The notes beneath the pieces were generated by a model, which was not told the origin of the DNA, did no database searches, and saw nothing but the letters and a program-made list of their open reading frames with translations. From positions 1 to 64,000 of the forward strand of contig JAAEMK010000895.1 in assembly GCA_024225635.1 (NCBI GenBank): a stretch of 64,000 nucleotides of DNA. Reading direction: 5' to 3'. The position numbers were made by a program, and so were the translations under genes. This DNA comes from Desulfobacteraceae bacterium (GTDB lineage Bacteria; Desulfobacterota; Desulfobacteria; Desulfobacterales; Desulfobacteraceae). Below, piece by piece: positions 42,869 through 51,224 of the stretch (positions are counted from its first letter, which is position 1; the number at the start of each line of letters is the position of its first letter).

Positions 42869-44194
42869 TTATCTCAGGTGATGTTTTCTGTATTCATCAA
42901 CGTCGCGCTCCCAGCCACCCTCTACCTCATCCTCTTTCCAGAAGATGTAGGGGTTGGTCCTGGGATATGCAACATGCTGGGGCGCCGCCTCGATACCTGT
43001 AACCTCGAGGAGTTTCTGGAAGCCCTGGCGCATGATCAGCTCACCAAGACGCTCACGGTTTTTGCCCTCTTCCATCCACCAATCCCAAATGTTCTCGATG
43101 ACCTCTGTGATGGCTTCGTAATCGTTGTCAGGATTGACCTCGATAAAGGGAACCAGCAGGGAACCCATCTGAGCACCGTCAAGGATGGGAGCCTTCGCAC
43201 CACAAAGGATGGAGCATCCTCTCACATCACCAATCTTGAGAGCCCTGGGCATAACGTTGATGCAATGCATGCAGCGGGTACAGTTTGAGTTGTCGATCTC
43301 AAGCTCTTTGCCGTTCATCTTCATGCAGCCAGTGGGACAAAGGCCGATAACCTCTTTCTGGATATCAAAGGGGCCCCAATCTCTGTCCTTGTGGGCGCCG
43401 GCGTTTGCAGGATAACCAGCATCGCCCTCGATGTACTTGTTAACAGCATCCTGGTCGATCTTGATATCATCTTTCCAGGTACCGATGAAGGACATGTCAG
43501 AACGAGCGATGGAAGCAACACAACCGTTGGGGCAACCATCCAGCTTGAACTTGAACTTATATGGGAACGCAGGACGGTGAAGCTCATCCTGGAACTCGTT
43601 GGTCAGGAAGTGAACCAGTGCATTGGTGTCGTAGCAAGAGTACTCGCAACGGGACTGGCCAAGGCAGTCAGCAGGGGTTCTCAGGTTGGAGCCTGAACCA
43701 CCCAGATCCTGGTTCATGTTGTGGGTCAGCTCATAGAAGACCTCTTCGAGCTGGGGAGTGGTGGTACCAAGGAGGATGATATCGCCAGTGGCGCCGTGCA
43801 TGTTTGTCATGCCGGAACCCCTGAAGTCCCAAAGCTTGGTGATCTCTCTGAGATACTCAGTGGTGTAGTACTTACCAGCAGGCTGGTTAACACGCATTGT
43901 ATGGAAATGCTCAACACCGGGGAACAGGTTGGGCTGATCGCAGTAACGACCGATAACACCACCACCGTAACCGAAAACACCTACGATACCACCGTGTTTC
44001 CAGTGGGTACGTCCGTGCTTAAAGGAAAGCTCCAGAACACCAAGGAGATCATCAACACAATCCTGGGGAATCTGAAATTCCACATTTGCTTCATTTTTTG
44101 CTCTGACTTCAGCCTGCTGCTTCATGTCAGAGACAAAACTCGGCCATGGCCCAGACTCAAGCTGGTCCAATAAAGGAGTTTCATGTTTTGCCAT
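42869..44194 (-). CDS. dsrA: Dissimilatory sulfite reductase alpha subunit
   Basis: 441 residues, ATG after GGAGGT. The sirohaem/[4Fe-4S] cysteines are in C177-x5-C183 and C221-x3-C225 ([10 protein letters not shown]); the ferredoxin domain has CPTGC (286-290) and CTRCMHC (305-311). DsrA and DsrB form the A2B2 core of the central enzyme of sulfate respiration in the cytoplasm. It heads the dsrA-dsrB-dsrD-cbiA unit. The 5' leader holds a long imperfect inverted repeat (44232-44279), and a terminator closes off the upstream operon. Confidence 0.98.
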   Translation of the reverse strand: MAKHETPLLDQLESGPWPSFVSDMKQQAEVRAKNEANVEFQIPQDCVDDLLGVLELSFKHGRTHWKHGGIVGVFGYGGGVIGRYCDQPNLFPGVEHFHTMRVNQPAGKYYTTEYLREITKLWDFRGSGMTNMHGATGDIILLGTTTPQLEEVFYELTHNMNQDLGGSGSNLRTPADCLGQSRCEYSCYDTNALVHFLTNEFQDELHRPAFPYKFKFKLDGCPNGCVASIARSDMSFIGTWKDDIKIDQDAVNKYIEGDAGYPANAGAHKDRDWGPFDIQKEVIGLCPTGCMKMNGKELEIDNSNCTRCMHCINVMPRALKIGDVRGCSILCGAKAPILDGAQMGSLLVPFIEVNPDNDYEAITEVIENIWDWWMEEGKNRERLGELIMRQGFQKLLEVTGIEAAPQHVAYPRTNPYIFWKEDEVEGGWERDVDEYRKHHLR

Positions 44195-44231
44195 TTACTT
44201 ACCTCCGTTAATAGTTAAATTACATTCTCTT

Positions 44232-44279
44232 GATGAAATTAGGTCTTCCTGCCAGGCAGGGGTGGACGAAATTTCATTC
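44232..44279 (-). promoter_or_regulatory. Long imperfect inverted repeat upstream of dsrA
   Basis: GATGAAATT and AATTTCATTC flank a central CCTGCC-A-GGCAGG palindrome; the arms match over most of about 22 bases each. It lies 38 bases before the dsrA start. It could be a leader hairpin in the mRNA or a regulator site. No clear -35/-10 pair is visible around it. Confidence 0.45.
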
Positions 44280-44305
44280 AATAGTCTTACCTCACAGCTA
44301 TCTCC

Positions 44306-44329
44306 AAAAAGATGGTCTCGACGACCATC
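44306..44329 (-). terminator. Terminator between the upstream operon and dsrA
   Basis: On the minus strand GATGGTC pairs with GACCATC (5-base loop), followed at once by TTTTT. It lies 62 bases after the stop of the unknown gene at 44391, separating that operon from dsr. Confidence 0.65.
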
Positions 44330-44390
44330 ACGTTTTCACAGCACGATGATGCACTGTTCCATGCAGATTATTAGAGCTCCTATAAAATTT

Positions 44391-45569
44391 CTAAAAAGCC
44401 TTGTCAATAAAAAAGCTCTTTTTCCCTATTTCCCTCAATCGAGATACCACCATTTCACCGTGTGCGGCAAGATGTGTTTGAATCAGGGGAACCTCGGGAG
44501 CCGCAGGGTTACAGGCACCAACTGTCATTTCAGTAATTTCCAGCAGTTCATCCCGGTCAAACTCCCTGGTGAAATCGACGAAACCGCGGCAGAGATCCGC
44601 GCCCGCCATGGAACCAAGCCGTTTTGATTGAAGCCCCCTGAAGAAGCCGTCAACCACGTGGGGGACGACTCCGGGATCCACCAGGCAATACTCTTTGGTG
44701 CCGTCGATCCTGTCCAGGCGCATTCTCAGGCAGAGATTGAAAAAAAACATGAGCAAGGCCCGGTTGACCCCGTCCATATCAACAGCGCCGGATTCGCCTG
44801 CGATTCCTATCATGGAATCGTAATTTCTCACGGTGATGAGGCGAAGGTCGAACCCCTTTTCCAGGGGTTTTGCCACAAAGTCCCCTGCCGCATGGTGCCA
44901 GGGGAACACCTGCTCAAATGTTTCAAGATTGTAAAGCCGGGTGAGAATCTCCGCGGCCTGTCCATAAAGATCAAAGTAAGCGGGGGCTTCAACCGGAATG
45001 GTGGAGCCGTCGCTCTCCCAGAGATCAAGGGAGGGGGGGGCTTTGGAACCGGTGATGTGAAACTCGAGATACCCTTCAAACCACTGGGCCAGGAAAAAAG
45101 CGGCCTCCCCCTCTTCGGAGGAGGCGACCCGTCCCGCGGAAAAGACCCGGGGAAGAACCACCCCGGGAACCTCCCGGGCAAGCCGTTCAAGGACCCTTGT
45201 TTCGGAATCCATCACGGAAAGGCCCGGATCTGAAACAGCGGTATTCAGAACAAAGAGCAGCACCTCACCTGATGCCAGCGTCACCGACACCCGGGCGGGA
45301 TGGTAAAAGGCGCCGTGCTTTTCAATGCAGATTTCGATGGAAGCGATCTCTGAAAGCGGAGTATCCCCCCTGCCGTAAAAAAGCAATCCCTGGCGCAGGC
45401 CCCGGTAATCATCCTGTTGAATAAAGGCGGTGGCCGCCTCAAAAAAATGGGACAGTAGAAAGGAAGGACGCTCCGGCTCCAGGGGAAGGCCCCAGAGACG
45501 CGATTGCGCGTCAAGTACTCCCTCCACCCCCGCCATGCGATATGTGAATTCCTGAGTCAGGGTATTCAC
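44391..45569 (-). CDS. Unrecognised 392-residue protein upstream of dsrA
   Basis: GTG start immediately after the stop of the TPR gene, so the two are translationally linked. I recognise no family. The protein has no signal peptide or membrane helix, is of mixed alpha/beta type, and has segments such as YCLVDPGVVPHVVDG and NYDSMIGIAGESGAVDMDG that faintly resemble kinase-like (APH/ABC1) folds; the usual HGD catalytic motif is missing. Its place next to a TPR protein and dsr hints at a role in sulfite reductase maturation or control, but only by position. Confidence 0.7.
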   Translation of the reverse strand: MNTLTQEFTYRMAGVEGVLDAQSRLWGLPLEPERPSFLLSHFFEAATAFIQQDDYRGLRQGLLFYGRGDTPLSEIASIEICIEKHGAFYHPARVSVTLASGEVLLFVLNTAVSDPGLSVMDSETRVLERLAREVPGVVLPRVFSAGRVASSEEGEAAFFLAQWFEGYLEFHITGSKAPPSLDLWESDGSTIPVEAPAYFDLYGQAAEILTRLYNLETFEQVFPWHHAAGDFVAKPLEKGFDLRLITVRNYDSMIGIAGESGAVDMDGVNRALLMFFFNLCLRMRLDRIDGTKEYCLVDPGVVPHVVDGFFRGLQSKRLGSMAGADLCRGFVDFTREFDRDELLEITEMTVGACNPAAPEVPLIQTHLAAHGEMVVSRLREIGKKSFFIDKAF

Positions 45570-46232
45570 CTATTGCCTGTGGGGAGCAAGTTCTTTTTTC
45601 ATCTCTTCAACGACCTCGAAACCGAGGGCTTCGGCCTTGTCGCAATGCTCGATGGCCTTGGTATAATCTTCCATCTGGAGGTAACCCACGGCAAGGTTGT
45701 TGTGGGCGATGGGGAATTCGGGCAGGATCTTCACCGCTTCAAGGTTTGCCTTGATCCCTTCGTCAATCAGCCCCTTCATGTAGTAGGCGTTGCCAAGGGT
45801 GGCATAGGCCTGGACAAACTTGCCATTATGAACAATGGCCTTTCTCAGGTTTTTGATGGCCATGTCGAGCTTCTCCTCATCCTCCTTGGGATTTTGGCCG
45901 TCAATCACCTGGAGCAGTACAAAACCGATGTTGGCATACCCTTCGGCAAAACCGGCCCTTGCCTTGACAGCATGGCGGTTGTACCGGAGGCACCCTTCCA
46001 GATCGTTTCTCTGGAGGCAGATGCCGCCCAGGAGGACATAAGCCTCGGCCAGGTTGGGACTGCAGTCCACGGCATCATGAAGGGCCTGTTCAGCCTGGTC
46101 ATACTCCTGCTGCCCCATGAGGGCAACAGCCAGATTATAGTGGGAGGTTCCGCACTCGGTGTTCTCGGTCAGCCCTGCACGCAAGCTGGCAATATACTCT
46201 TCCGCATTCCTTGATTTTACTGCATTTCCCAT
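45570..46232 (-). CDS. Tetratricopeptide-repeat protein
   Basis: 220 residues made up of about five TPR units, for example SHYNLAVALMGQQEYDQAEQ, AYVLLGGICLQRNDLEGCLR, AYATLGNAYYMKGLIDEGIK and AHNNLAVGYLQMEDYTKAIE. No signal peptide. Such proteins hold partner proteins together. It starts the two-gene leftward operon with the unknown protein at 44391, behind a near-perfect promoter (46287-46315). The partner is probably the co-encoded unknown protein. Confident fold, unknown role. Confidence 0.88.
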   Translation of the reverse strand: MGNAVKSRNAEEYIASLRAGLTENTECGTSHYNLAVALMGQQEYDQAEQALHDAVDCSPNLAEAYVLLGGICLQRNDLEGCLRYNRHAVKARAGFAEGYANIGFVLLQVIDGQNPKEDEEKLDMAIKNLRKAIVHNGKFVQAYATLGNAYYMKGLIDEGIKANLEAVKILPEFPIAHNNLAVGYLQMEDYTKAIEHCDKAEALGFEVVEEMKKELAPHRQ

Positions 46233-46286
46233 GGATCTATCCTTATTTAGAAAAGCTTTTATTCAAGCCGCATATTAAATCCGTCT

Positions 46287-46315
46287 ATACTATTTTTTAC
46301 AAGCCGGCGTGTCAA
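46287..46315 (-). promoter_or_regulatory. Sigma-70 promoter of the TPR/unknown operon
   Basis: Minus strand TTGACA (46315-46310), exactly 17 bases, TAGTAT (46292-46287), about 50 bases before the TPR start codon. Confidence 0.75.
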
Positions 46316-46512
46316 GGGAAAAGAGGTTGAACTGAGTCTCCACATATGGTAGCAAGTACAGGTTAAACAGAGCCGCCAAGAGGCTTGCACGTTCAAAAAA
46401 AATTAAAGTTCCTCGCATATGAATTAAGCCCATTCTATATAAATAGGTAAAGCCGGCATCAATTCCAGTGCGAAGATCTATATCACACACCATAATCCAC
46501 AGGGAGCTTTTT

Positions 46513-47556
46513 ATGAAGACAGGATGCTATACCGCCTTGGTAACGCCATTTACCGGGAATGGAGAGCTTGACACCAACGGGCTTGATCAGCTCATCAAAT
46601 TTCAGATCGAAAACGGCGTAACGGGAATCCTTGCTGCGGGAACCACCGGGGAGAGCCCGACCCTTAGATGGGAAGAGCACAACCGGGTCATTGCCGATGT
46701 TGCCAAGGGCGCCAAGGGCAAGTGCCTCTGCATCGCGGGAACCGGCAGCAACAACACCCGCGAAGCCCTGGAGGCTGTGGGCCACGCCTCCCAGGCCGGG
46801 GCCGACGCCGTACTCCTGGTGGACCCCTATTATAACGGCCCAAGCTCACTTGAGATCCGCAGGGAATATATCGAGCCCGTCGCAAAGGCGTTTCCCGACA
46901 TGAAGATCATCTCCTACATCATCCCGGGAAGAACCGGCGCACAGCTCCTGCCCGAGGACCTTGCCCTGGCCGCCAGGAACTATCCCAACATCACCACGGT
47001 CAAGGAGGCCACAGGCAGCCTGGACAACATGCGGCGGACCCGTGAATGCTGCGGCAACGACTTTACCATCATGTCCGGGGATGACGCCCTGGTGTTTGAG
47101 ATGATGAATGATCCCTCAATCAAGGCCGCAGGCGTATTTTCCGTCATGTCCAACCTGGCGCCAAAGGCCATGACAGACCTTGTCATGCTCCTTGACCAGG
47201 GCAAGGCGGAGGAAGCCGGGAAGATCCGAAAGGCACTCTCCCCGCTCCTGGGACTTGTCACGGTCACCACCACCGAAACCACCCCCCTTGGGGAAGTGAA
47301 GTGCAGGGCCAGAAACCCCCTTGCCCTCAAGACCTTGATGCAGCTTTTGGGCATGCCGTCAGGCGGATGCAGGCCCCCCATGGGCAAGATGACAAAAAAG
47401 GGACTGGAGGTGGTGGTCAAGGCCGCCCAAAAGGTCCAGGCCGACAACCCGGAGATCTTCGCCCCCCTGGCGGACTTCTTCCAGGTGGATATTGAAGAGC
47501 GGCTCAACAATCCCGAGTTCAGGACCAACCTCTGGTACGACTACGAGCAGGGTTAA
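46513..47556 (+). CDS. DapA-family aldolase (4-hydroxy-tetrahydrodipicolinate synthase-like)
   Basis: 347 residues from the ATG at 46513 (AGGGAG upstream). DapA active-site residues are seen: AAGTTGESPTL, Tyr and Arg in SYIIPGRTG, and the Schiff-base Lys in TTVKEATG. DapA condenses pyruvate with aspartate semialdehyde in lysine synthesis; the family also includes other pyruvate aldolases. At 347 residues it is about 50 longer than usual; the C-terminal extension includes FAPLADFFQVDIEERL. The Tyr motif YIIP differs from the usual YNVP. It stands alone with a terminator after it. Confidence 0.88.
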   Translation: MKTGCYTALVTPFTGNGELDTNGLDQLIKFQIENGVTGILAAGTTGESPTLRWEEHNRVIADVAKGAKGKCLCIAGTGSNNTREALEAVGHASQAGADAVLLVDPYYNGPSSLEIRREYIEPVAKAFPDMKIISYIIPGRTGAQLLPEDLALAARNYPNITTVKEATGSLDNMRRTRECCGNDFTIMSGDDALVFEMMNDPSIKAAGVFSVMSNLAPKAMTDLVMLLDQGKAEEAGKIRKALSPLLGLVTVTTTETTPLGEVKCRARNPLALKTLMQLLGMPSGGCRPPMGKMTKKGLEVVVKAAQKVQADNPEIFAPLADFFQVDIEERLNNPEFRTNLWYDYEQG

Positions 47557-47565
47557 ACCAAAAAC

Positions 47566-47604
47566 AAACAGGGACCCGGGAGCGCTCCCCCCGGATCCCT
47601 GTTT
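47566..47604. terminator. Bidirectional terminator between dapA-like and YkgJ-type genes
   Basis: AAACAGGGACCCGGG and CCCGGATCCCTGTTT form a 15-bp stem with one mismatch and a 9-base loop, 10 bases after the dapA-like stop and between convergent genes. Confidence 0.7.
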
Positions 47605-47626
47605 ATAAAATCAAACCAAAGAGCCC

Positions 47627-48451
47627 TTAGGCTTCCTGGCCCTCTTGTGACGCGTCAACAGCGTTTTTGGGTTTGATGTCGCCTTCGCCGAACATGACGC
47701 CCTTCATCCACTCAAAACCGAACTGAAGCAGCTTCACATCATCATTCCGGATCTCCTCGACCCTTGCGTCATCCACCGCATACTTCTCAAGAAAGGTACT
47801 CTCAAAAACAAAGGTCCTGAACTTGTCGATGTTGTAACAGGCGAGAAAGAACATCTGCTTGGTCTGCTCGGACAACTTGATACTTTGGGGAACCGATTTT
47901 TTCCGCACAATGAGGTCGGTCCATCCGGCATTGACCTGATCCCTCAGGTCGACGCCCTGGTCCTCCCGCCACTCGGCCACGGTCCACTCCTTGTCCTCGT
48001 CAAAGCCGAGGCAGTGGTCCTCTTTAACGGTGAAAAAGAACTCGTCGGCATTGTCCTGCTCACTGGCATAGCTCAAGGACCCCACTCCCAGGGGATAGTA
48101 ACGGCAGGTGGTGGGCCGGTCCTCATAGATGATGCAGCCCTGCTCGTCCCTGACAAAGGGACAGGAGCGCTGCTCATCATCCAGAAGCTTCATGGTCACG
48201 ATGGGAAGGTCTCCCTTTTCCAGGAGCCTCAGCTCGGTAAAGATGGCCAGGAACTCTTCAGAAGAGAGCTCGAGCCGCTTTCTCATGGTCAGGATATCAT
48301 AGGGGGTCAGCATGATATCGATCCCCCGGCAGCACTTTGTAAAACACTTGACGCCCTTGTGGCAATTAAACTTGAACCGGCTGTTGTAGCCCATCTGTAC
48401 CGGCAGTATTGCCGAAGGGTTATCGTTATTGTTATTGTTTTCTGTATTCAT
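47627..48451 (-). CDS. YkgJ-family cysteine-cluster protein
   Basis: 274 residues from the ATG at 48451 (AAGGAG seven bases upstream). After a short Asn-rich start (NTENNNNNDN) comes the YkgJ pattern: CHKGVKCFTKCCRGIDIMLT, then CPFVRDEQGCIIYEDRPTTC, where the cysteines are thought to bind zinc or an Fe-S cluster. The family has no proven function. The C-terminal third is alpha-helical and ends in a Lys/Asp-rich tail. Divergent from the first MinD/ferredoxin gene across 151 bases. Confidence 0.85.
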   Translation of the reverse strand: MNTENNNNNDNPSAILPVQMGYNSRFKFNCHKGVKCFTKCCRGIDIMLTPYDILTMRKRLELSSEEFLAIFTELRLLEKGDLPIVTMKLLDDEQRSCPFVRDEQGCIIYEDRPTTCRYYPLGVGSLSYASEQDNADEFFFTVKEDHCLGFDEDKEWTVAEWREDQGVDLRDQVNAGWTDLIVRKKSVPQSIKLSEQTKQMFFLACYNIDKFRTFVFESTFLEKYAVDDARVEEIRNDDVKLLQFGFEWMKGVMFGEGDIKPKNAVDASQEGQEA

Positions 48452-48533
48452 TCCATGCTCCTTAAGGTTGCAAATTATTTTAAGCATTCATATAGAAATT
48501 TTAGACCAAAGTCAATGTGCCTGAATTTGAGGC

Positions 48534-48560
48534 TTGACAGGAACACAGGACTGGTATACT
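48534..48560 (+). promoter_or_regulatory. Promoter of the MinD/NifX cluster
   Basis: TTGACA (48534-48539) and TATACT (48555-48560) with a 15-base spacer, about 43 bases before the first start codon. Confidence 0.5.
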
Positions 48561-48570
48561 TACGAGTATA
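48555..48570. promoter_or_regulatory. Operator-like palindrome TATACT-TACG-AGTATA
   Basis: A perfect 6+4+6 inverted repeat that includes the -10 box of the MinD/NifX promoter, the classic place for a repressor site. Confidence 0.5.
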
Positions 48571-48602
48571 TGCTCATTTAACCAAGATAGAAGGATAACG
48601 AC

Positions 48603-49463
48603 ATGATCGTCACCATAGCAAGCGGAAAAGGGGGAACCGGGAAAACCACCGTCACCGTCAACCTTGCTGCGAGCGTCCCAGGCGCCGGGGTTCAGGTATT
48701 TGACTGCGATGTTGAAGAGCCCAACTCCCACATTTTCCTCAAACCTGAAAATTGTTCAAAAGAGCCCATCTCGACCATGGTTCCCGAGGTTGACATGGAG
48801 AAATGCACCCTGTGCAAGGAGTGCGAAAAGATATGCCAGTTCTCGGCCATCACCACCATCGGGCAGAAGGTGATGACCTTTCCGGAAATGTGCCACTCAT
48901 GCAGGGGGTGCGAGATGGTCTGCCCGGACAACGCCATCACGGCATCCTCCCGTGTGCTGGGGGATCTTATCCAGGGAACCAACTGCGCCGGCATCCCCCT
49001 TACCTGGGGGGAGCTGCGGGTGGGAGAGGCCATGTCACCGCCCCTTATAGAACAGGTAAAGGCACGGATCGACCCCAACGTCCTTTCCTTTGTTGACGCG
49101 CCTCCCGGCACATCCTGCCCGGCCGTGTCAGCCCTCAGGCACTCCGATTTCGCCCTGCTGGTTGCCGAGCCCACCCCCTTTGGACTCAACGACCTTGCCC
49201 TCACCGTGGAGGCCCTGAAAAAACTGTCTGTTCCCATGGCCATCGTTATCAACAGGGATGACGGCAAAACCCGGGTGATCGATGACTATGCCGCCAAAGA
49301 GGGGATCGATATCCTGGCACGGTTTCCCTTCACCCGGGAGGCTGCGGCCGTCTGCTCCAAAGGCTTGCTGCTGGTGGACGAGATACCTGAAATGCAGCGT
49401 CTTTTCAAGGAACTATATTCAACACTGATGGAAAAAGCGGACAAGGGGGGAAAGACAGAATGA
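48603..49463 (+). CDS. MinD-superfamily P-loop ATPase with inserted two-cluster ferredoxin domain (first)
   Basis: 286 residues. Deviant Walker A IASGKGGTGKTTV at the start; a ferredoxin insert at about residues 60-115 with CTLCKECEKICQF and CHSCRGCEMVCPD gives two [4Fe-4S] clusters; then the ATPase resumes with VDAPPGTSCP. This Mrp/NubA-related group is common in anaerobes beside NifX/NifB-like genes and probably moves or assembles Fe-S or Mo-Fe type clusters. Overlaps the second copy by four bases (ATGA). Biochemical role unproven. Confidence 0.9.
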   Translation: MIVTIASGKGGTGKTTVTVNLAASVPGAGVQVFDCDVEEPNSHIFLKPENCSKEPISTMVPEVDMEKCTLCKECEKICQFSAITTIGQKVMTFPEMCHSCRGCEMVCPDNAITASSRVLGDLIQGTNCAGIPLTWGELRVGEAMSPPLIEQVKARIDPNVLSFVDAPPGTSCPAVSALRHSDFALLVAEPTPFGLNDLALTVEALKKLSVPMAIVINRDDGKTRVIDDYAAKEGIDILARFPFTREAAAVCSKGLLLVDEIPEMQRLFKELYSTLMEKADKGGKTE

Positions 49464-50341
49464 AGGAACTCACCATCATAAGCGGTAAGGGCGGCACGGG
49501 CAAGACAAGCGTGACCGCCTCCTTTGCCTTCCTTGCAGCCAACAGGGTCGTGGTGGACGCGGATGTGGACGCCGCCAACCTGTATCTCACCCTTCCCCAC
49601 ACCATGGTTCAGAAGGAGAGCTTTCTCGGTGGAAGACTGGCCGAGATCGATCCCACCGTCTGCACCGGATGCGGCGAGTGCCTGGAACGGTGCCAGTTTG
49701 AAGCGATCTCCTCCGATTTTGTCGTGGATCCCATTGCCTGTGAAGGCTGCGGGGTCTGTGTCCACTATTGTCCGGTGGACGCCATCTCCTTTGAACAGCA
49801 GATCTGCGGAGAACGCTTTCTCTCCACCACCCGCAACGGCCCCATGGTCCATGCCAGGCTTGGCATTGCCCAGGAGAACTCAGGCATGCTCGTAAGCCTG
49901 CTCCGCCAGCAGGCCCGGGAGATCGCAAAAGAGAACGACATCCCCATGATCATCGTTGACGGCCCTCCGGGCATCGGGTGTCCCGTGATCGCATCCATCA
50001 CCAATGCCGACGCCCTGCTCATCGTCACCGAGCCCACCATGTCCGGCATGCACGACATGGAGCGGGTAATGCGCCTGGCGGACCAGATGAAGGTCCCGGC
50101 CTTCCTCTGCATCAACAAGGCCGACCTGAACCAGGAAAAGGCGGACCAGATGAAAGTGTTTGCCCGGGAGAACAACATCCGGTTTGCAGGGGAGATTCCC
50201 TTTGACCGTGATGTGACCGCCTCCATGAACGCAGGCAAGAGCCTGGTGGAGTTTTCCCAGGGACCTGCGTCCCGGGCCGTACAAAAAGTGTGGCAAAATG
50301 TAACAAAATATGTCAATGAAACAATGCACAGACTTGCATGA
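49460..50341 (+). CDS. MinD-superfamily P-loop ATPase with inserted two-cluster ferredoxin domain (second)
   Basis: 293 residues, paralogue of the preceding gene: Walker A ISGKGGTGKTSV, ferredoxin insert CTGCGECLERCQF and CEGCGVCVHYCPV, then VDGPPGIGCPV. The two proteins probably form a heterodimer, as their start/stop overlap suggests equal synthesis. ATP hydrolysis would drive cluster or electron transfer to the NifX-like proteins encoded next. Nothing is missing from either P-loop. Confidence 0.9.
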   Translation: MKELTIISGKGGTGKTSVTASFAFLAANRVVVDADVDAANLYLTLPHTMVQKESFLGGRLAEIDPTVCTGCGECLERCQFEAISSDFVVDPIACEGCGVCVHYCPVDAISFEQQICGERFLSTTRNGPMVHARLGIAQENSGMLVSLLRQQAREIAKENDIPMIIVDGPPGIGCPVIASITNADALLIVTEPTMSGMHDMERVMRLADQMKVPAFLCINKADLNQEKADQMKVFARENNIRFAGEIPFDRDVTASMNAGKSLVEFSQGPASRAVQKVWQNVTKYVNETMHRLA

Positions 50342-50358
50342 CAAATAAGGAGAGACCC

Positions 50359-50721
50359 ATGAAAATAGCAGTATCATCATCAGGAAACACCCTTGAATCG
50401 GATATTGACCCACGATTCGGCCGGGCCCAGAACTTCATCATCATCGACACCGAGACCATGGCGTTCGAGGTCAAGGAGAATGTCCAGAACCTGAACCTGC
50501 CCCAGGGGGCTGGAATCCAGGCTGGAAAGACCGTGGCAGACCAGGGGGTTGAGGCCGTTATCACGGGAAACTGCGGACCCAAGGCGTTCAACGTGCTTGA
50601 GGCGGCAGGAGTCAAGGTAATCACCGGAATCAGAGGAACCGTGAAAGACGCGGTGGAAAAGCTGAAGACCGGAAGCTTGGAGTATGCCGGCGGCCCCAAT
50701 GTAGAAGGCCACTGGGTATAA
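50359..50721 (+). CDS. NifX/NifB C-domain-like protein (first)
   Basis: 120 residues from the ATG at 50359 (GGAGAG upstream). The fold is the dinitrogenase iron-molybdenum cofactor family: MKIAVSSSGN, then DPRFGRAQNFIIIDTET, then GVEAVITGNCGPKAFNVLEA. Such proteins carry metal clusters or cofactors between assembly sites. No nitrogenase gene is in the window, so a role outside nitrogen fixation is likely. It is 17 bases after the MinD pair. Confidence 0.9.
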   Translation: MKIAVSSSGNTLESDIDPRFGRAQNFIIIDTETMAFEVKENVQNLNLPQGAGIQAGKTVADQGVEAVITGNCGPKAFNVLEAAGVKVITGIRGTVKDAVEKLKTGSLEYAGGPNVEGHWV

Positions 50722-50758
50722 GATAAAGAACAACTGGAATCAAGAAAAGGATTTAACT

Positions 50759-51115
50759 ATGAAATTTGCAATCCCCATGGCAATGGGAAAATTAACAGCC
50801 CACTTCGGACACTGCAGGGAGTTCAGCTTTGTCACTGTTGAGGATAACAAAATCACAGGAACGGAAGTCCTCGAGCCCCCGCCGCACGAGCCCGGCGTTC
50901 TGCCCAAGTGGCTCCACGACCACGGCATCAACGTTGTCATAGCAGGCGGCATGGGTCACAAGGCCCAGGAGCTGTTCGCCCAGGCAGGCATCAAGGTGAT
51001 CACCGGCGCGCCCACGGAGACACCCGAGACCCTGGTGAAACAGTACCTTGACCAGAGCATGGTCACAGGGGAGAACGTCTGCGGACACGATCCCGGATCA
51101 CCCTGCAACCACTAA
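50759..51115 (+). CDS. NifX/NifB C-domain-like protein (second)
   Basis: 118 residues with an AAAGGA ribosome site. Same family as its neighbour but with a different start (AIPMAMGKLTAHFGHCREFS), where His and Cys may be cluster ligands, and a Cys/His-containing end (ENVCGHDPGSPCNH) that could bind metal. The region after it is filled with tandem repeats, so it may be the last gene of this transcript; the CGGC-domain gene lies 296 bases further on. Confidence 0.88.
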   Translation: MKFAIPMAMGKLTAHFGHCREFSFVTVEDNKITGTEVLEPPPHEPGVLPKWLHDHGINVVIAGGMGHKAQELFAQAGIKVITGAPTETPETLVKQYLDQSMVTGENVCGHDPGSPCNH

Positions 51116-51123
51116 AAGACCGG

Positions 51124-51166
51124 ACCGGGGTCAGGCTTACCGAACCGGAACCGGGGTCAGGCTTAG
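51124..51166 (+). repeat. Two direct copies of ACCGGGGTCAGGCTTA
   Basis: Copies start at 51124 and 51150 (26-base period). The second copy is also the outer part of the left arm of the inverted repeat that follows. Confidence 0.85.
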
Positions 51167-51224
51167 CTTATTGCTGTAATTCTCATCTCTTTGAGTTTAA
51201 TGACAATAAGCTAAGCCTGACCCC
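51153..51224. repeat. Perfect 21-bp inverted repeat with 30-base loop (REP/MITE-like)
   Basis: GGGGTCAGGCTTAGCTTATT(G) at 51153-51173 is matched exactly by its complement at 51204-51224. Ends of this GGGGTCAGGCTTA type are typical of REP-like elements moved by Y1/RAYT transposases, but no transposase gene is in the window. Confidence 0.8.

Noticed and set aside
50359-51115. Evidence for nitrogen fixation from NifX-like genes
   Set aside because: The family is widespread outside nitrogenase clusters and no nifHDK genes are present in the window.
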